From DASQFQ01 sp963722815 (lineage in GTDB: Bacteria > Actinomycetota > Thermoleophilia > Solirubrobacterales > Solirubrobacteraceae): DNA of 64,000 nt. Below are positions 42,850 to 51,207 of this stretch, piece by piece. Where the stretch lies: positions 1-64,000 of the forward strand of contig CAVROM010000001.1 of assembly GCA_963722815.1 (NCBI GenBank), given 5' to 3'. The stretch's first letter is position 1, and the number at the start of each line of letters is the position of its first letter. The notes beneath the pieces are model-generated. The model saw only the letters and a program-made list of their open reading frames with translations, searched no databases and was not told the DNA's origin. Position numbers and translations under genes: made by a program.

Positions 42850-43211
42850 ATGCCGACGAAGGTCCAGGTACAGGCCTGGCTCGATGCTTACGTCGCCGCC
42901 TGGCGCAGCTACGAGCGCGACGCGATCGTCGCGCTGTTCACCGACGACGTCTCCTACGCGTACCACCCGTACGACGAGCCGCTTACGGCGCGCAGGCCGT
43001 CGCCGACTCATGGCTGGCCGAGCGCGACGAGCCCGGCACGTGGGAGGCCGAGTACGCCCCCGCGCTGATCGCCGGCGACGAGGTGATCGCCACCGGCGAG
43101 ACGCGCTATAGCGACGGCGCGGTGTTCTCGAACCTCTGGCAGCTGACGTTCGCTTCCGACGGGCGCTGCTCGCGCTTCGTCGAGTGGTACGTCCTCCACA
43201 CGGCGGGCTAG
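42850..43211 (+). CDS. SnoaL/NTF2-like protein, frameshifted
   Basis: About 120 residues: QAWLDAYVAAWRSYERDAIV and FTDDVSYAYHPYDEPL begin a SnoaL-like domain; after a one-base loss near 42980 it continues AYGAQAVADSWLAERDEPGT, EYAPALIAGDEVIATGETRY and FVEWYVLHTAG. Function unknown. The stop codon (43209-43211) directly touches the last base of the convergent tRNA-Gln gene. Confidence 0.75.
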
Positions 43212-43282
43212 CTGGGGGGCAGGGATTCGAACCCCGATACCCGGCACCAAAAACCGGTGTCTTGCCATTAGACGACCCCCCA
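43212..43282 (-). tRNA. tRNA-Gln (anticodon TTG)
   Basis: A 71-base cloverleaf on the minus strand. The acceptor pairs TGGGGGG with CCCCCCA, giving the U1-A72 pair and G73 discriminator expected of glutamine tRNAs. The anticodon loop TTTTGGT gives TTG. The T arm has TTCGAAT between CGGGG and CCCTG. The 3' CCA is not encoded. Its 5' end lies eleven bases from a TAGTAT -10 that is fused to the glmU -10. Confidence 0.93.
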
Positions 43283-43293
43283 GGGCGAGGCCG

Positions 43294-43303
43294 ATACTAC
43301 GAT
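43294..43303. promoter_or_regulatory. Bidirectional promoter: fused -10 hexamers (ATACTACGAT)
   Basis: TACGAT (+) ends six bases before GTG 43310 of glmU; TAGTAT (-) ends eleven bases before the tRNA-Gln 5' end. They share one TA step. Confidence 0.55.
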
Positions 43304-43309
43304 GCCCCG

Positions 43310-44689
43310 GTGACCGCTCCCACCGTCCTGATCCTTGCCGCGGGCGAGGGGACCCGGATGCGCTCGGCGGTACCGAAGGTGCTGCATCCGCTGTGCGGGC
43401 GCACGATGATCGAGTGGCCGATCGCCGCGGCGCGCGAGGCGGGGGCCGGCCGCATCGTGGTCGTCGACGGGCCGAAGCGCGCGCTCGCCGACGCGCTGCC
43501 CGAGGACGTCGAGGTAGCGATCCAGGAGGAGCCCAACGGCACCGGCGACGCGGTCCGCTCGGCGGCGGATCAGATCGACCCCGGGACGACGGTGCTCGTG
43601 CTCTACGGCGACGTCCCGCTGATCACCGCCGACGCGATCACCGCGCTCACGCGCGCTCACGAGGGCAGCGGCGCGGCGGCCACCATGGCGACGATGGAGC
43701 TCGAGGACCCGAGCGGCTACGGGCGCGTCGTGCGGGACGCGGAGGGCGGCGTCGAGCGGGTGGTCGAGACCAAGACGCCCGGCGACGCGACGCCCGCGGA
43801 GGAGGCGATCCGCGAGGTCAACACGGGCATCTACGCGTTCGCGGGCGGCGACCTGCTGGAGGCGCTGAAGGCGCTGCGCGCCGACAACGCGCAGGGCGAG
43901 CTCTACCTGCCCGACGTGCTGCCGCTGCTGCGCGCCGAGGGCAAGGCGATCGGCGCGCACGTGGTGACCGACGCGGCCCTCACGCTCGGCGTCAACACGC
44001 GCGTCGAGCTCGCGCACGTGCGGCGGCTCGCCCAGGAGCGCATCCATCGCGCGCACGCGCTCGCGGGGGTCACGATCGTCGACCCCGCCAGCACGCTGAT
44101 CGAGGTCGGGGTCGAGATCGGCCGCGACACGATCGTCGAGCCGGGGACGTTCCTGCGCGGCGCGACGCGGATCGGCGCGCGCTGCGAGGTCGGGCCGCTG
44201 ACGACGCTGATCGACACCGTCGCCGGCGACGACACCCGCATCGTCCACTCCTACCTGCACGGCGCCGAGCTCGGCAGCGGCGTCTCGGTCGGCCCGTTCG
44301 CCTACCTGCGGCCGCAGGCGCGGCTGCGCGACAAGGCGAAGGCCGGCACGTTCGTGGAGATCAAGAACAGCGAGGTCGGCGAGGGCACGAAGGTGCCGCA
44401 CCTCTCCTACATCGGGGACGCGGACATCGGGGCGGGCAGCAACATCGGCGCCGGCACCATCACCGCCAACTACGACGGCGCCGACAAGCACCGCACGACG
44501 ATCGGCGCGCGCGTGCGGGTCAGCGTTCACACCTCGTTCGTCGCGCCCGTGAAGATCGGCGACGGCGCCTTCACCGGCGCCGGATCGGTCATCACCGACG
44601 ACGTGCCGCCCGAGGCGCTCGGCATCGCGCGCGAGCGCCAGCGCAACATCGAGGGCTACGCCGAGCGCGCTCCTCGCAAAGAGCGGTGA
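43310..44689 (+). CDS. glmU: Bifunctional N-acetylglucosamine-1-phosphate uridylyltransferase / glucosamine-1-phosphate acetyltransferase
   Basis: A 459-residue enzyme making UDP-GlcNAc for peptidoglycan. The N-terminal nucleotidyltransferase has LAAGEGTRMRSAVPKVLHPL (GxGTRM) and VLYGDVPLI; the C-terminal left-handed beta-helix has the hexapeptide repeats and the acetyltransferase residues in YLRPQARLRDKAKAGTFVEI and AGTITANYDGADKHRT. GTG 43310 is six bases behind a -10. Followed by prs, a common arrangement. Confidence 0.96.
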   Translation: MTAPTVLILAAGEGTRMRSAVPKVLHPLCGRTMIEWPIAAAREAGAGRIVVVDGPKRALADALPEDVEVAIQEEPNGTGDAVRSAADQIDPGTTVLVLYGDVPLITADAITALTRAHEGSGAAATMATMELEDPSGYGRVVRDAEGGVERVVETKTPGDATPAEEAIREVNTGIYAFAGGDLLEALKALRADNAQGELYLPDVLPLLRAEGKAIGAHVVTDAALTLGVNTRVELAHVRRLAQERIHRAHALAGVTIVDPASTLIEVGVEIGRDTIVEPGTFLRGATRIGARCEVGPLTTLIDTVAGDDTRIVHSYLHGAELGSGVSVGPFAYLRPQARLRDKAKAGTFVEIKNSEVGEGTKVPHLSYIGDADIGAGSNIGAGTITANYDGADKHRTTIGARVRVSVHTSFVAPVKIGDGAFTGAGSVITDDVPPEALGIARERQRNIEGYAERAPRKER

Positions 44690-44717
44690 CAACCAACGCG
44701 ACGTCGGCACCCGTGCG

Positions 44718-44723
44718 TACACT
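44718..44723 (+). promoter_or_regulatory. -10 candidate of prs
   Basis: TACACT ends ten bases before GTG 44734. Confidence 0.4.
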
Positions 44724-44733
44724 CCGCCGTGCG

Positions 44734-45756
44734 GTGAGCGCGCTGGATCCCCACCCCCTCCCGGCCACCTCGCTCGAGCTTGCCTACGGCAAGAAGCTGA
44801 TGCTGTTCTCGGGCCGCGCCAACCCTGAGCTGGCGGCCAAGATCGGCAGCAAGCTGGGGGTCGACCTCGGCGGCGTGACGCTCAAGACGTTCGCCGACGG
44901 GGAGGTCTACTGCCGCTACCAGGAGTCGATCCGCGGCGCCGACGTCTTCATCGTCCAGCCCACCTGCGGCAACCCGCGGCTGGGCATGACGCCGAACGAC
45001 TCGCTGATGGAGCTGCTGCTGATGATCGACGCGGCGGTCGGCGCCTCCGCCCACCGCGTGATCGCGGTGTCGCCGTGGTTCGGCTACTCGCGGCAGGACA
45101 AGAAGTCGTCCCCGCGCGAGCCGATCTCCGCCCGCCTGGTGGCCCGTGCGCTCGAGTCCGCCGGAGCCGATCGCGTGCTGACGATGGACCTCCACGCCGG
45201 CCAGATCCAGGGCTTCTTCTCCAAGCCGGTCGACCACATGACCGCGCTGTTCATGCTCACGCAGTACTTCGCGGACCTGCGGCTCGAGGACCTCGTGGTC
45301 GTCTCGCCGGACGCCGGGCGCGTGAAGCTGGCCAAGAACTTCGCGTCCAAGATCGGGGCCGAGCTGGCGATCCTCAACAAGGAGCGGCCCGCCCAGCAGG
45401 TCGCCGAGATCGGCTACGTGATCGGCGACGTGGCGGGCAAGACCGCCGTGCTCGTCGACGACATGATCGGCACCGCCGGCACGCTCAAGGCCGCCGCCCA
45501 GACCGTGATCGACGAGGGCGCCACGCGCGTCTACGCCGCCGCCACCCACGCGGTGTTCAGCGAGGTCACGGCGGAGAACCTGGCGTCGGCGAACTTCGAG
45601 CAGGTCGTCGTGACGGACACGATCCCGATCCGCCCCGACGCGCCGGAGAACGTTCGCGTCCTCTCCTGCGCCGACATCCTCACGGACTCGATCCGCTCGA
45701 TCTTCACCGACGGTTCCGTGTCGCAGGTGTTCGGCGGCGAGAACCAGCTGTTCTGA
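44734..45756 (+). CDS. prs: Ribose-phosphate pyrophosphokinase
   Basis: A 340-residue PRPP synthetase (ribose-5-phosphate plus ATP), supplying nucleotide, His and Trp synthesis. KLMLFSGRANPELAAKI opens the fold, YSRQDKKSSPREPISARLVA binds ATP, RVLTMDLHAGQIQGFF follows, and VLVDDMIGTAGT is the PRPP loop. It has a slightly long N-terminus; GTG 44713 would add seven residues. The stop overlaps the next gene as CTGA. Confidence 0.96.
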   Translation: MSALDPHPLPATSLELAYGKKLMLFSGRANPELAAKIGSKLGVDLGGVTLKTFADGEVYCRYQESIRGADVFIVQPTCGNPRLGMTPNDSLMELLLMIDAAVGASAHRVIAVSPWFGYSRQDKKSSPREPISARLVARALESAGADRVLTMDLHAGQIQGFFSKPVDHMTALFMLTQYFADLRLEDLVVVSPDAGRVKLAKNFASKIGAELAILNKERPAQQVAEIGYVIGDVAGKTAVLVDDMIGTAGTLKAAAQTVIDEGATRVYAAATHAVFSEVTAENLASANFEQVVVTDTIPIRPDAPENVRVLSCADILTDSIRSIFTDGSVSQVFGGENQLF

Positions 45757-46058
45757 GCGCCGCGCGCCTGCAGGAGCTGCTGGGCCTCGACGACGACGAG
45801 CTGCTGGTCGTGCTCGACGCCGACCCGCTCGAGGTGGTAGGCGGCGATCTGGACCACCGGCCGGAGCTGCCGATCCTGCTCGACCTGCTGGCCGAGGCCG
45901 AGGAGCAGGCGGGCGCGCCGGTGCTGCAGCGCTGGGTGCGGCGCGAGGGGCCGGCGGGGCGGCCGCTCGACGCGCTGCTGGCGCGCGACTTCGGGCGCTT
46001 CGAGGACCAGCTGGCGACGCTCGCCGAGCGCGGCTTCGTGCTCCGCGGCGGGGGCTAG
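45753..46058 (+). CDS. Unknown small acidic protein with CTG start
   Basis: A 101-residue Leu/Asp/Glu-rich protein (RLQELLGLDDDELLVVLDAD, PILLDLLAEAEEQAGAPVLQ, LARDFGRFEDQLATLAERGF). No family recognised. There is no ATG, GTG or TTG in frame before a GTG inside LLVVLDAD; CTG 45753 lies in a CTGA overlap with prs, parallel to two other loci here. Its TAG stop begins a family A repeat. Confidence 0.65.
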   Translation: MSAARLQELLGLDDDELLVVLDADPLEVVGGDLDHRPELPILLDLLAEAEEQAGAPVLQRWVRREGPAGRPLDALLARDFGRFEDQLATLAERGFVLRGGG

Positions 46059-46096
46059 GCGCCAAGCCAGGCAGCTTGCTGCCTAGCGGGGGCTAG
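46056..46096 (+). repeat. Palindromic repeat A, copy 3
   Basis: It begins with the TAG stop of the 45753 gene and ends with CTAG, whose CTA is the stop of the convergent DUF4235 gene. The hairpin AGGCAGC-TT-GCTGCCT is at 46069-46084, followed by AGCGGGGG (five G). Confidence 0.8.
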
Positions 46097-46371
46097 TCGT
46101 CCGGGTCCGGGCGCTTCTCGCCCGGCCACGCACCTGTGAGGTAGTACCAGCCCTTGGCGCCGTAGCGGTCGACCGCGGCGCGCGTGAGCTTGAAGGAGAC
46201 GCCCTCGACCGCGGCGGCCGCGAGGACCTTCGGCCAGGTCGCTTCCATCGTGGTCGCCTCGGGCGGCTCCTCGTCGTCGAGCTTCGTCCAGACGTAGTCG
46301 AACAGCTGCTTGCCGAGCAGGCCGCCGATGATTCCGAGGATCAGCCCGAAGGGCTTGTAGAGCAGCTTCAC
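46093..46371 (-). CDS. DUF4235 membrane protein
   Basis: A 92-residue protein. KLLYKPFGLILGIIGGLLGK is the family's N-terminal membrane helix, then FDYVWTKLDDEEPPEATT and WPKVLAAAAVEGVSFKLTRA, ending WYYLTGAWPGEK. Function unknown; common in actinobacteria. GTG 46371 is chosen over 46410 because TAGCCT ends seven bases upstream. Confidence 0.85.
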   Translation of the reverse strand: MKLLYKPFGLILGIIGGLLGKQLFDYVWTKLDDEEPPEATTMEATWPKVLAAAAVEGVSFKLTRAAVDRYGAKGWYYLTGAWPGEKRPDPDD

Positions 46372-46378
46372 GGGCCGG

Positions 46379-46384
46379 AGGCTA
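46379..46384 (-). promoter_or_regulatory. -10 element of the DUF4235 gene
   Basis: TAGCCT on the minus strand ends seven bases before GTG 46371. Confidence 0.5.
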
Positions 46385-46438
46385 TCCACTGTCCAGCCGG
46401 TCGGTAACAATCAGTGGACGAGCAGCCGATAAAAGGAC

Positions 46439-47140
46439 ATGGACGACCACGCCGACGACCTCCTTCGCAGGGCCCTGATCGACCAGGATGCCGCGGCTGC
46501 GGTCGCGCTCAGGGTCGGTGGGCTGCCGCTGTGCGACGCGCTCACGATCGTCTTCCACGGCCGCCGCGATCTGGGCACGATCCAGACCTACATCACGCAC
46601 GGCCAGCGCGGCGCGGGCAGCGCGGTCGGGCCGGACGAGCTGCTGCGCGTGCCCTGCGACCTGGATCTCGCCTCCGCGCGCGACCGCGACGAGGCCGAGG
46701 AGCTCTACGCCGAGCAGGCCGGCGCGCTGCGCGACGCACTCGAGGCGGCCGACACGGTGCTCGCGGTGTGGCAGGAGCCGTTCGAGGATCTGGCGGGCAC
46801 CCGCGTCGCCGTCGACCGCCGGCTCGAGCTCGACGTCCGCCTGCCCGCCCACCGGCTGCTGCCGGCCGCACTGGTCGCGCCCGAGAAGCAGATCGTGGTC
46901 ACCGCCGTCTGCAGCGCCCGCCCGCTCGCCGAGGGGCGTCCGCCGATGGGGATCGTGTGCGCGCAACAGGACGTGGCGCGCGTCTACCCGCTGCCCGACG
47001 ACCCCGAGCGCTGCCTCGAGGACTTCCTCGAGCAGGCGGCCGAGCACGCGCGCCGCGCGGGCGAGCGGCTCGCGCAGCAGGAGGCCTCGGTCGAGCGCTT
47101 TCTCGAGCTCTCGGGCGACGACTTCCACGAGACGGGATAG
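46439..47140 (+). CDS. Hypothetical soluble protein
   Basis: A 233-residue acidic protein without signal peptide. The interior has beta-rich segments (CDALTIVFHGRRDLGTIQTY, RLELDVRLPAHRLLPAALV, EKQIVVTAVCSARPL) and a C-terminal long helix (EDFLEQAAEHARRAGERLAQ). I do not recognise a family. ATG 46439 follows AAAAGGA. The TAG stop is also the start of the next gene's -10. Confidence 0.65.
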   Translation: MDDHADDLLRRALIDQDAAAAVALRVGGLPLCDALTIVFHGRRDLGTIQTYITHGQRGAGSAVGPDELLRVPCDLDLASARDRDEAEELYAEQAGALRDALEAADTVLAVWQEPFEDLAGTRVAVDRRLELDVRLPAHRLLPAALVAPEKQIVVTAVCSARPLAEGRPPMGIVCAQQDVARVYPLPDDPERCLEDFLEQAAEHARRAGERLAQQEASVERFLELSGDDFHETG

Positions 47141-47143
47141 CGT
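47138..47143 (+). promoter_or_regulatory. -10 overlapping the previous stop codon
   Basis: TAGCGT begins with the TAG stop of the upstream gene and ends nine bases before GTG 47153. Confidence 0.45.
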
Positions 47144-47152
47144 GCCGCGGCC

Positions 47153-47599
47153 GTGCGCCGCGTCACGCTCGTCACCGCGATCGCCTTCGGGGCATTCGTC
47201 TTTCTCGGCATCTCCTTCCTGCTCGCCCGCGCGCTGACCGGGCCGGGGGCGGAGCGCTCGCGGGTGCTCGACGTCGTGCGCGCGGAGGCGCGGGGCGATG
47301 CCGACGCCGTGCTCAAGCGCCTGCCGGCGTGCGCGGCCGAGCCGGCCTGCGCGCGGGTGACGCGTGAGCGGGTGGCGCAGCTCCAGCGCCCGGGCAACGT
47401 CCAGATCCTCACCTACCGCCCGTCGATGCGGATCACGATGACGCGCGCCAGCGGCACCGGCCGCGTGGCCTGGCGGGCGGGGACGTCGCAGCCGGTCGTG
47501 CAGTGCGTGCAGGCGCGGCGCGAGGGTCCGCTGACCGGCGGCGGGGTCGAGCTGCTGGCGATCTCGAAGCCGATCGCCGGCGAGGCGTCATGCGGATGA
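47153..47599 (+). CDS. Membrane-anchored protein, unknown
   Basis: A 148-residue protein with one N-terminal membrane helix (LVTAIAFGAFVFLGISFLLA) and an extracytoplasmic domain carrying four cysteines (PACAAEPACARV, and VVQCVQARREGP, EASCG), likely two disulfides. Contains strands QILTYRPSMRITMTRASGTG. No family recognised. Confidence 0.7.
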   Translation: MRRVTLVTAIAFGAFVFLGISFLLARALTGPGAERSRVLDVVRAEARGDADAVLKRLPACAAEPACARVTRERVAQLQRPGNVQILTYRPSMRITMTRASGTGRVAWRAGTSQPVVQCVQARREGPLTGGGVELLAISKPIAGEASCG

Positions 47600-47643
47600 C
47601 CGCCGCCGGAGCGGCGCGACTTCCCGCCGGGCGCTGTGTTCTC

Positions 47644-49518
47644 ATGCCGCGGATGCCCGGCCGCCTCAGACTCCTCCTGCCCGTCCTCGCACTGCTCCTC
47701 CTGGCGCTGCCGGGCGGCGCGGCGGCCGCGGACAAGCCGTCGAACAAGACGCTCTACCACGACGGTCCGTCGGGCCGGTACCTGATGGACGGCACGTGGC
47801 TGTTCCGCCTCGATCCCGGCAACCGGGGGATCCGGAGCGGCTGGAACCGGAGCCGCGGCACGGCCGGCTGGGCCCGCGTGAAGGTGCCGAGCGTGTGGAA
47901 CCTCGGGGACGACTCGCCGGCCTCGATGATCGGCGGCGTCGGCTGGTACCGCAAGGACTTCACGGTGCCGGAGGCGAGCAAGGCACTCGAGTGGGCGGTG
48001 CGCTTCGAGTCCGTCAACTACCGCTCGCGCGTGTGGCTCAACGGCAAGCCCGTGGGCTCCAACGCCGGCGCCTACATCCCGTTCGAGCTGCGGCTCAGGG
48101 ATATCAAGCGCCGTGGCACGAACCGCCTGGTAATCCGCGTCGACTCCCGGCACCGCAACACCGACTTCCCGCCCGCCGGCCGCACCGCCGACGGGCTGCC
48201 GACCGGCGGCTGGTGGAACTACTCGGGCATGCAGCGCGAGGTCTACCTCAAGCGCCTCAACCGGGTGGACTGGACGGCGGTGCGGGTGGTCCCGCGGCTG
48301 CGGCCCACGTCCGTGCAGGTCAGGGCCACGGTCCAGAACGTGAAGGGATCGGCCGAGCGCGTCCGCATCACCGGCCGCTTCGGCTCGAGGCGCCTCAACC
48401 TCGGCAGCGCCACCCTCTCCGGAGGCGGTACGCGGTCGCTCACGGCCACGATCCGGGTGCCCGGCGCGAAGCTGTGGACGCCGTCGCGGCCGTACCTCTA
48501 CCCGGTCAAGCTCACCGCCTCGGTGGGCGGGCGCAAGGTCGGCAGCTACCAGCTGCGGACCGGCATCCGCACGGTCCGCGTCGCGGGCGACGGCCGCCTG
48601 CTGCTCAACGGCAAGCGCGTGCACCTGCGCGGCGTCGGCGTCCACGAGGAGTCTCAGGCGCAGGGCTTCGCGGTCGACAACGCGTTCCGCAGCCGGCTCG
48701 TGTCCGAGGTCAAGGCCGTGGGCGCGACGCTGATGCGTACGCACTACCCGCTGCACCCCTACACGCAGGAGCTGGCCGACAAGGAGGGCGTCCTCATCTG
48801 GTCGGAGGTCCCGGTCTACACGCTCAGCACGCCGAACCTCTCCAGGCGCGGCGTGATCGAGCGCGCGGCCAAGGAGGTCGAGAAGAACATCCTCGCCAAC
48901 CAGACGCACCCGTCGGTGCTGCTGTGGTCGATCGCGAACGAGCTCTCTTCCCGCCCCCGCAGCGCGCAGACCGCCTACATCAAGAACGCCGCCCGGCTCG
49001 CGAAGTCGCTCGACCCGAGCCGGCCCGTCGGCCTCGCGGTGGCCGGCTACCCGACCGTCGCCTGCCAGCCCGCCTACCGGCCGCTCGACGTGATCGGCAT
49101 CAACGACTACTTCGGCTGGTACCCCGGCCCCGGCGGCGGGATCTTCGACCGCAACAAGCTCTCGCCCTACCTCGACCAGGTGCGCAAGTGCTATCCGAGG
49201 AAGGCGCTGATGGTGACCGAGTTCGGCGCCGAGGCGAACCGCGACGGCCCGCCGGAGGAGAAGGGCAGCTACGCCTACCAGCAGGAGTTCGTCAACTACC
49301 ACCTCGGCGTCTACAACGCCAAGGACTGGCTCAGCGGCGCTGTCTACTGGGCGCTGAACGAGTTCAAGGTCCGCCCGGGATGGGACGGCGGCAACCCGCG
49401 TCCGACCCCGCCGCGGTCTCTGCACCAGAAGGGCCTGCTGCGCTACGGCGACCTCTCACGCAAGCCCGCGTGGGAGGACCTCCGCCGCGGCTACACGGCC
49501 GTCAAGCAGGTGGGCTAG
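47644..49518 (+). CDS. Secreted glycoside hydrolase family 2 (beta-glucuronidase/beta-galactosidase-like)
   Basis: A 624-residue exported glycosidase. Signal peptide LRLLLPVLALLLLALPGGAAA. The order is sugar-binding domain (WYRKDFTVPEASKALEWAVR, SRVWLNGKPVGSNAGAYIPF), Ig-like domain, then a TIM barrel with LRGVGVHEESQAQG, the acid/base Glu in LLWSIANELSS and the nucleophile Glu in LMVTEFGAEAN. Hence a retaining exo-glycosidase on a secreted substrate; specificity unknown. ATG 47590 gives a longer form; 47644 suits the signal peptide. A half-copy of repeat A follows its TAG. Confidence 0.9.
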   Translation: MPRMPGRLRLLLPVLALLLLALPGGAAAADKPSNKTLYHDGPSGRYLMDGTWLFRLDPGNRGIRSGWNRSRGTAGWARVKVPSVWNLGDDSPASMIGGVGWYRKDFTVPEASKALEWAVRFESVNYRSRVWLNGKPVGSNAGAYIPFELRLRDIKRRGTNRLVIRVDSRHRNTDFPPAGRTADGLPTGGWWNYSGMQREVYLKRLNRVDWTAVRVVPRLRPTSVQVRATVQNVKGSAERVRITGRFGSRRLNLGSATLSGGGTRSLTATIRVPGAKLWTPSRPYLYPVKLTASVGGRKVGSYQLRTGIRTVRVAGDGRLLLNGKRVHLRGVGVHEESQAQGFAVDNAFRSRLVSEVKAVGATLMRTHYPLHPYTQELADKEGVLIWSEVPVYTLSTPNLSRRGVIERAAKEVEKNILANQTHPSVLLWSIANELSSRPRSAQTAYIKNAARLAKSLDPSRPVGLAVAGYPTVACQPAYRPLDVIGINDYFGWYPGPGGGIFDRNKLSPYLDQVRKCYPRKALMVTEFGAEANRDGPPEEKGSYAYQQEFVNYHLGVYNAKDWLSGAVYWALNEFKVRPGWDGGNPRPTPPRSLHQKGLLRYGDLSRKPAWEDLRRGYTAVKQVG

Positions 49519-49528
49519 CGGGGGGTTA
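49515..49528 (+). repeat. Half-copy of palindromic repeat A
   Basis: CTAGCGGGGGGTTA, matching the 3' end of repeat A. Its TAG is the stop of the glycosidase gene and TTA is the stop of the convergent gene. Confidence 0.45.
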
Positions 49529-49852
49529 AGGCGCGCGGACGGGCCGGCGCTGCGGCGCCGGCTCGCGGGCCGGACGGCGCACCCGGCCCGGCCGGAGGTC
49601 GGCCAGCCGCTCGTGCGAGCGCAGCCGCACCTTGGGCGGGACGGCGTCGGGCAGCGGCACGCCGCCGGACGGTGAGGTCTTGGGCCGGCCCGGGACGCGG
49701 TCGTTGCCGCCTCCGCCGTCGTCCTCGTCCGGCGGCTTGGAGCCCTGCTGGGACTCGGAGCGGAGGAACAGCACGAACAGCCCCACGCCGAGCGCCACGG
49801 CGATCAGATGCAGCGTGCCGAAGATGAGCATCAGCTCCGCGTCGGGAGACAT
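49526..49852 (-). CDS. Small membrane protein with basic C-terminus
   Basis: A 108-residue protein with one membrane helix (LMLIFGTLHLIAVALGVGLF) and a long hydrophilic Pro/Arg-rich tail. No family recognised. ATG 49852 lies eight bases from a TACATT hexamer. Confidence 0.65.
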   Translation of the reverse strand: MSPDAELMLIFGTLHLIAVALGVGLFVLFLRSESQQGSKPPDEDDGGGGNDRVPGRPKTSPSGGVPLPDAVPPKVRLRSHERLADLRPGRVRRPAREPAPQRRPVRAP

Positions 49853-49860
49853 CAGATTGG

Positions 49861-49866
49861 AATGTA
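49861..49866 (-). promoter_or_regulatory. -10 element of the 49526-49852 gene
   Basis: TACATT on the minus strand ends eight bases before ATG 49852. Confidence 0.45.
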
Positions 49867-49898
49867 CCCCGGTAGTGGGTCCTCTATGACTACTTCGC

Positions 49899-49904
49899 TA
49901 GCAT
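49899..49904 (+). promoter_or_regulatory. -10 element of rplY-pth
   Basis: TAGCAT ends eleven bases before ATG 49916; a leader of about five bases is predicted. Confidence 0.45.
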
Positions 49905-49915
49905 CACCGCCCGCT

Positions 49916-50644
49916 ATGGCCGGTTCAGATCATCAGGCTCTCGAGGTCTCCGCGCGCCCCGTCGAGGGGTCGCGATCCACGCGCCGCCTGCGGAAGCAGG
50001 GGCTCGTGCCCGGCGTCGTGTACGGCGGCGGCGACGAGCCGCTCACCTTTGCAGTTGACGCGCTGACGCTCCGCGCGACGCTCGCCCACGCGGGCGCCGT
50101 ACTCGATCTGAAGGTCGACGGCGGCAGCGTGACCCCGGTGATCGTCAAGGACGTTCAGAACCATCCGGTGCGCGGCGAGGCGATCCACCTCGACCTCCTG
50201 CGCGTGGACATGAACCAGCCGATCCACGCTGTCGTCGTGCTCGATCTGCAGGGCGGCGACGAGTCGCCCGGCGTCTCCGAAGGCGGCGTGCTCAGCCAGG
50301 AGACGCGCGAGCTCAACATCGAGGCGCTCCCGGACGACATCCCCGACTCGATCATCCACGACGTCTCCGGCCTGGAGATGAACGAGACGCTCACGCTGTC
50401 GGCCGTCACCGTGCCGGAGGGCGTCACGCTGCTCGACGACCTCGAGGAGACGGTCATCGCGACGATCACCCCGCCGACGCAGGAGCCGGTCGACGACGAG
50501 ATCGAGACCGAGACCGAGCTCGTCGGCGAGGACGGCGAGCCGCTCGAGGGCGAGGCACTCGAGGCCGCCCAGGCTGAGGCCGAGGCCCAGGCCGACGGCG
50601 CCACGGGCGACGAGGCCGAGTCGTCTTCGGACGACGACAGCTGA
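49916..50644 (+). CDS. rplY: 50S ribosomal protein L25 (CTC family)
   Basis: A 242-residue long-form L25 that binds 5S rRNA. LEVSARPVEGSRSTRRLRKQ and GLVPGVVYGGGDEPLTFAVD form the 5S-binding domain; the TL5-like C-terminal domain includes NHPVRGEAIHLDLLRVDMNQ and VTVPEGVTLLDDLEETV. The acidic tail (AQAEAEAQADGATGDEAESS) is typical of actinobacterial long forms. ATG 49916 is preferred because it starts the conserved domain; 49886 is an alternative. It overlaps pth by CTGA. Confidence 0.95.
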   Translation: MAGSDHQALEVSARPVEGSRSTRRLRKQGLVPGVVYGGGDEPLTFAVDALTLRATLAHAGAVLDLKVDGGSVTPVIVKDVQNHPVRGEAIHLDLLRVDMNQPIHAVVVLDLQGGDESPGVSEGGVLSQETRELNIEALPDDIPDSIIHDVSGLEMNETLTLSAVTVPEGVTLLDDLEETVIATITPPTQEPVDDEIETETELVGEDGEPLEGEALEAAQAEAEAQADGATGDEAESSSDDDS

Positions 50645-51207
50645 AGCTCGTCTCGTCCACCCCGGTCGACTGGCTGATCGCGGGGCTCGGCAACCCCGGG
50701 CCGTCCTATGCGAACTCCCCGCACAACGCGGGCTTCCGCGTCGCCGACGCGCTGATCGAGCGCTGGGATCTGCCGAAGCCGAAGAAGAAGTTCGCGGGTG
50801 AGCTGACCGAGGGCCGCACCGGCCCGGGCGGCCCGCGGGTGGCGGTGCTCAAGCCGCAGACGTTCATGAACGACTCGGGGCGCTCGGTCGGCCCGGCGCG
50901 CGGGTCCTACAAGCTCGATCTCGACCGCATCCTCGTCGTCCACGACGAGATCGACCTCGCGTTCGGCGACATCCGCGTCAAGGAGGGCGGCGGGCTCGCC
51001 GGCCACAACGGGCTGAAGTCGCTGAAGCGCGAGCTTGGCGGCGCGGAGTTCTGGCGCGTGCGCATCGGCGTCGGGCGGCCGGACACCACCGACCCGGACA
51101 TCGTCGCCGGCCATGTCCTGAGCGGCTGGCGCCAGCCGAAGGACGAGGTCGCCGCGCTGATCACCGAGGCGGCTGACGAAGTGGAAAGGCTGGTGCTGGG
51201 CGGATGA
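50641..51207 (+). CDS. pth: Peptidyl-tRNA hydrolase, CTG start
   Basis: A 188-residue Pth that frees tRNA from prematurely released peptidyl-tRNA. WLIAGLGNPGPSYANSPHNA contains the catalytic His, VLKPQTFMNDSG the Asn, LVVHDEIDLAFG the Asp and GGGLAGHNGLKSL the substrate loop. No ATG, GTG or TTG occurs in frame before 50839, which is far inside the protein. CTG 50641, in a CTGA overlap with rplY, gives a complete protein. The gene order rplY-pth is conserved. Confidence 0.93.
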   Translation: MKLVSSTPVDWLIAGLGNPGPSYANSPHNAGFRVADALIERWDLPKPKKKFAGELTEGRTGPGGPRVAVLKPQTFMNDSGRSVGPARGSYKLDLDRILVVHDEIDLAFGDIRVKEGGGLAGHNGLKSLKRELGGAEFWRVRIGVGRPDTTDPDIVAGHVLSGWRQPKDEVAALITEAADEVERLVLGG

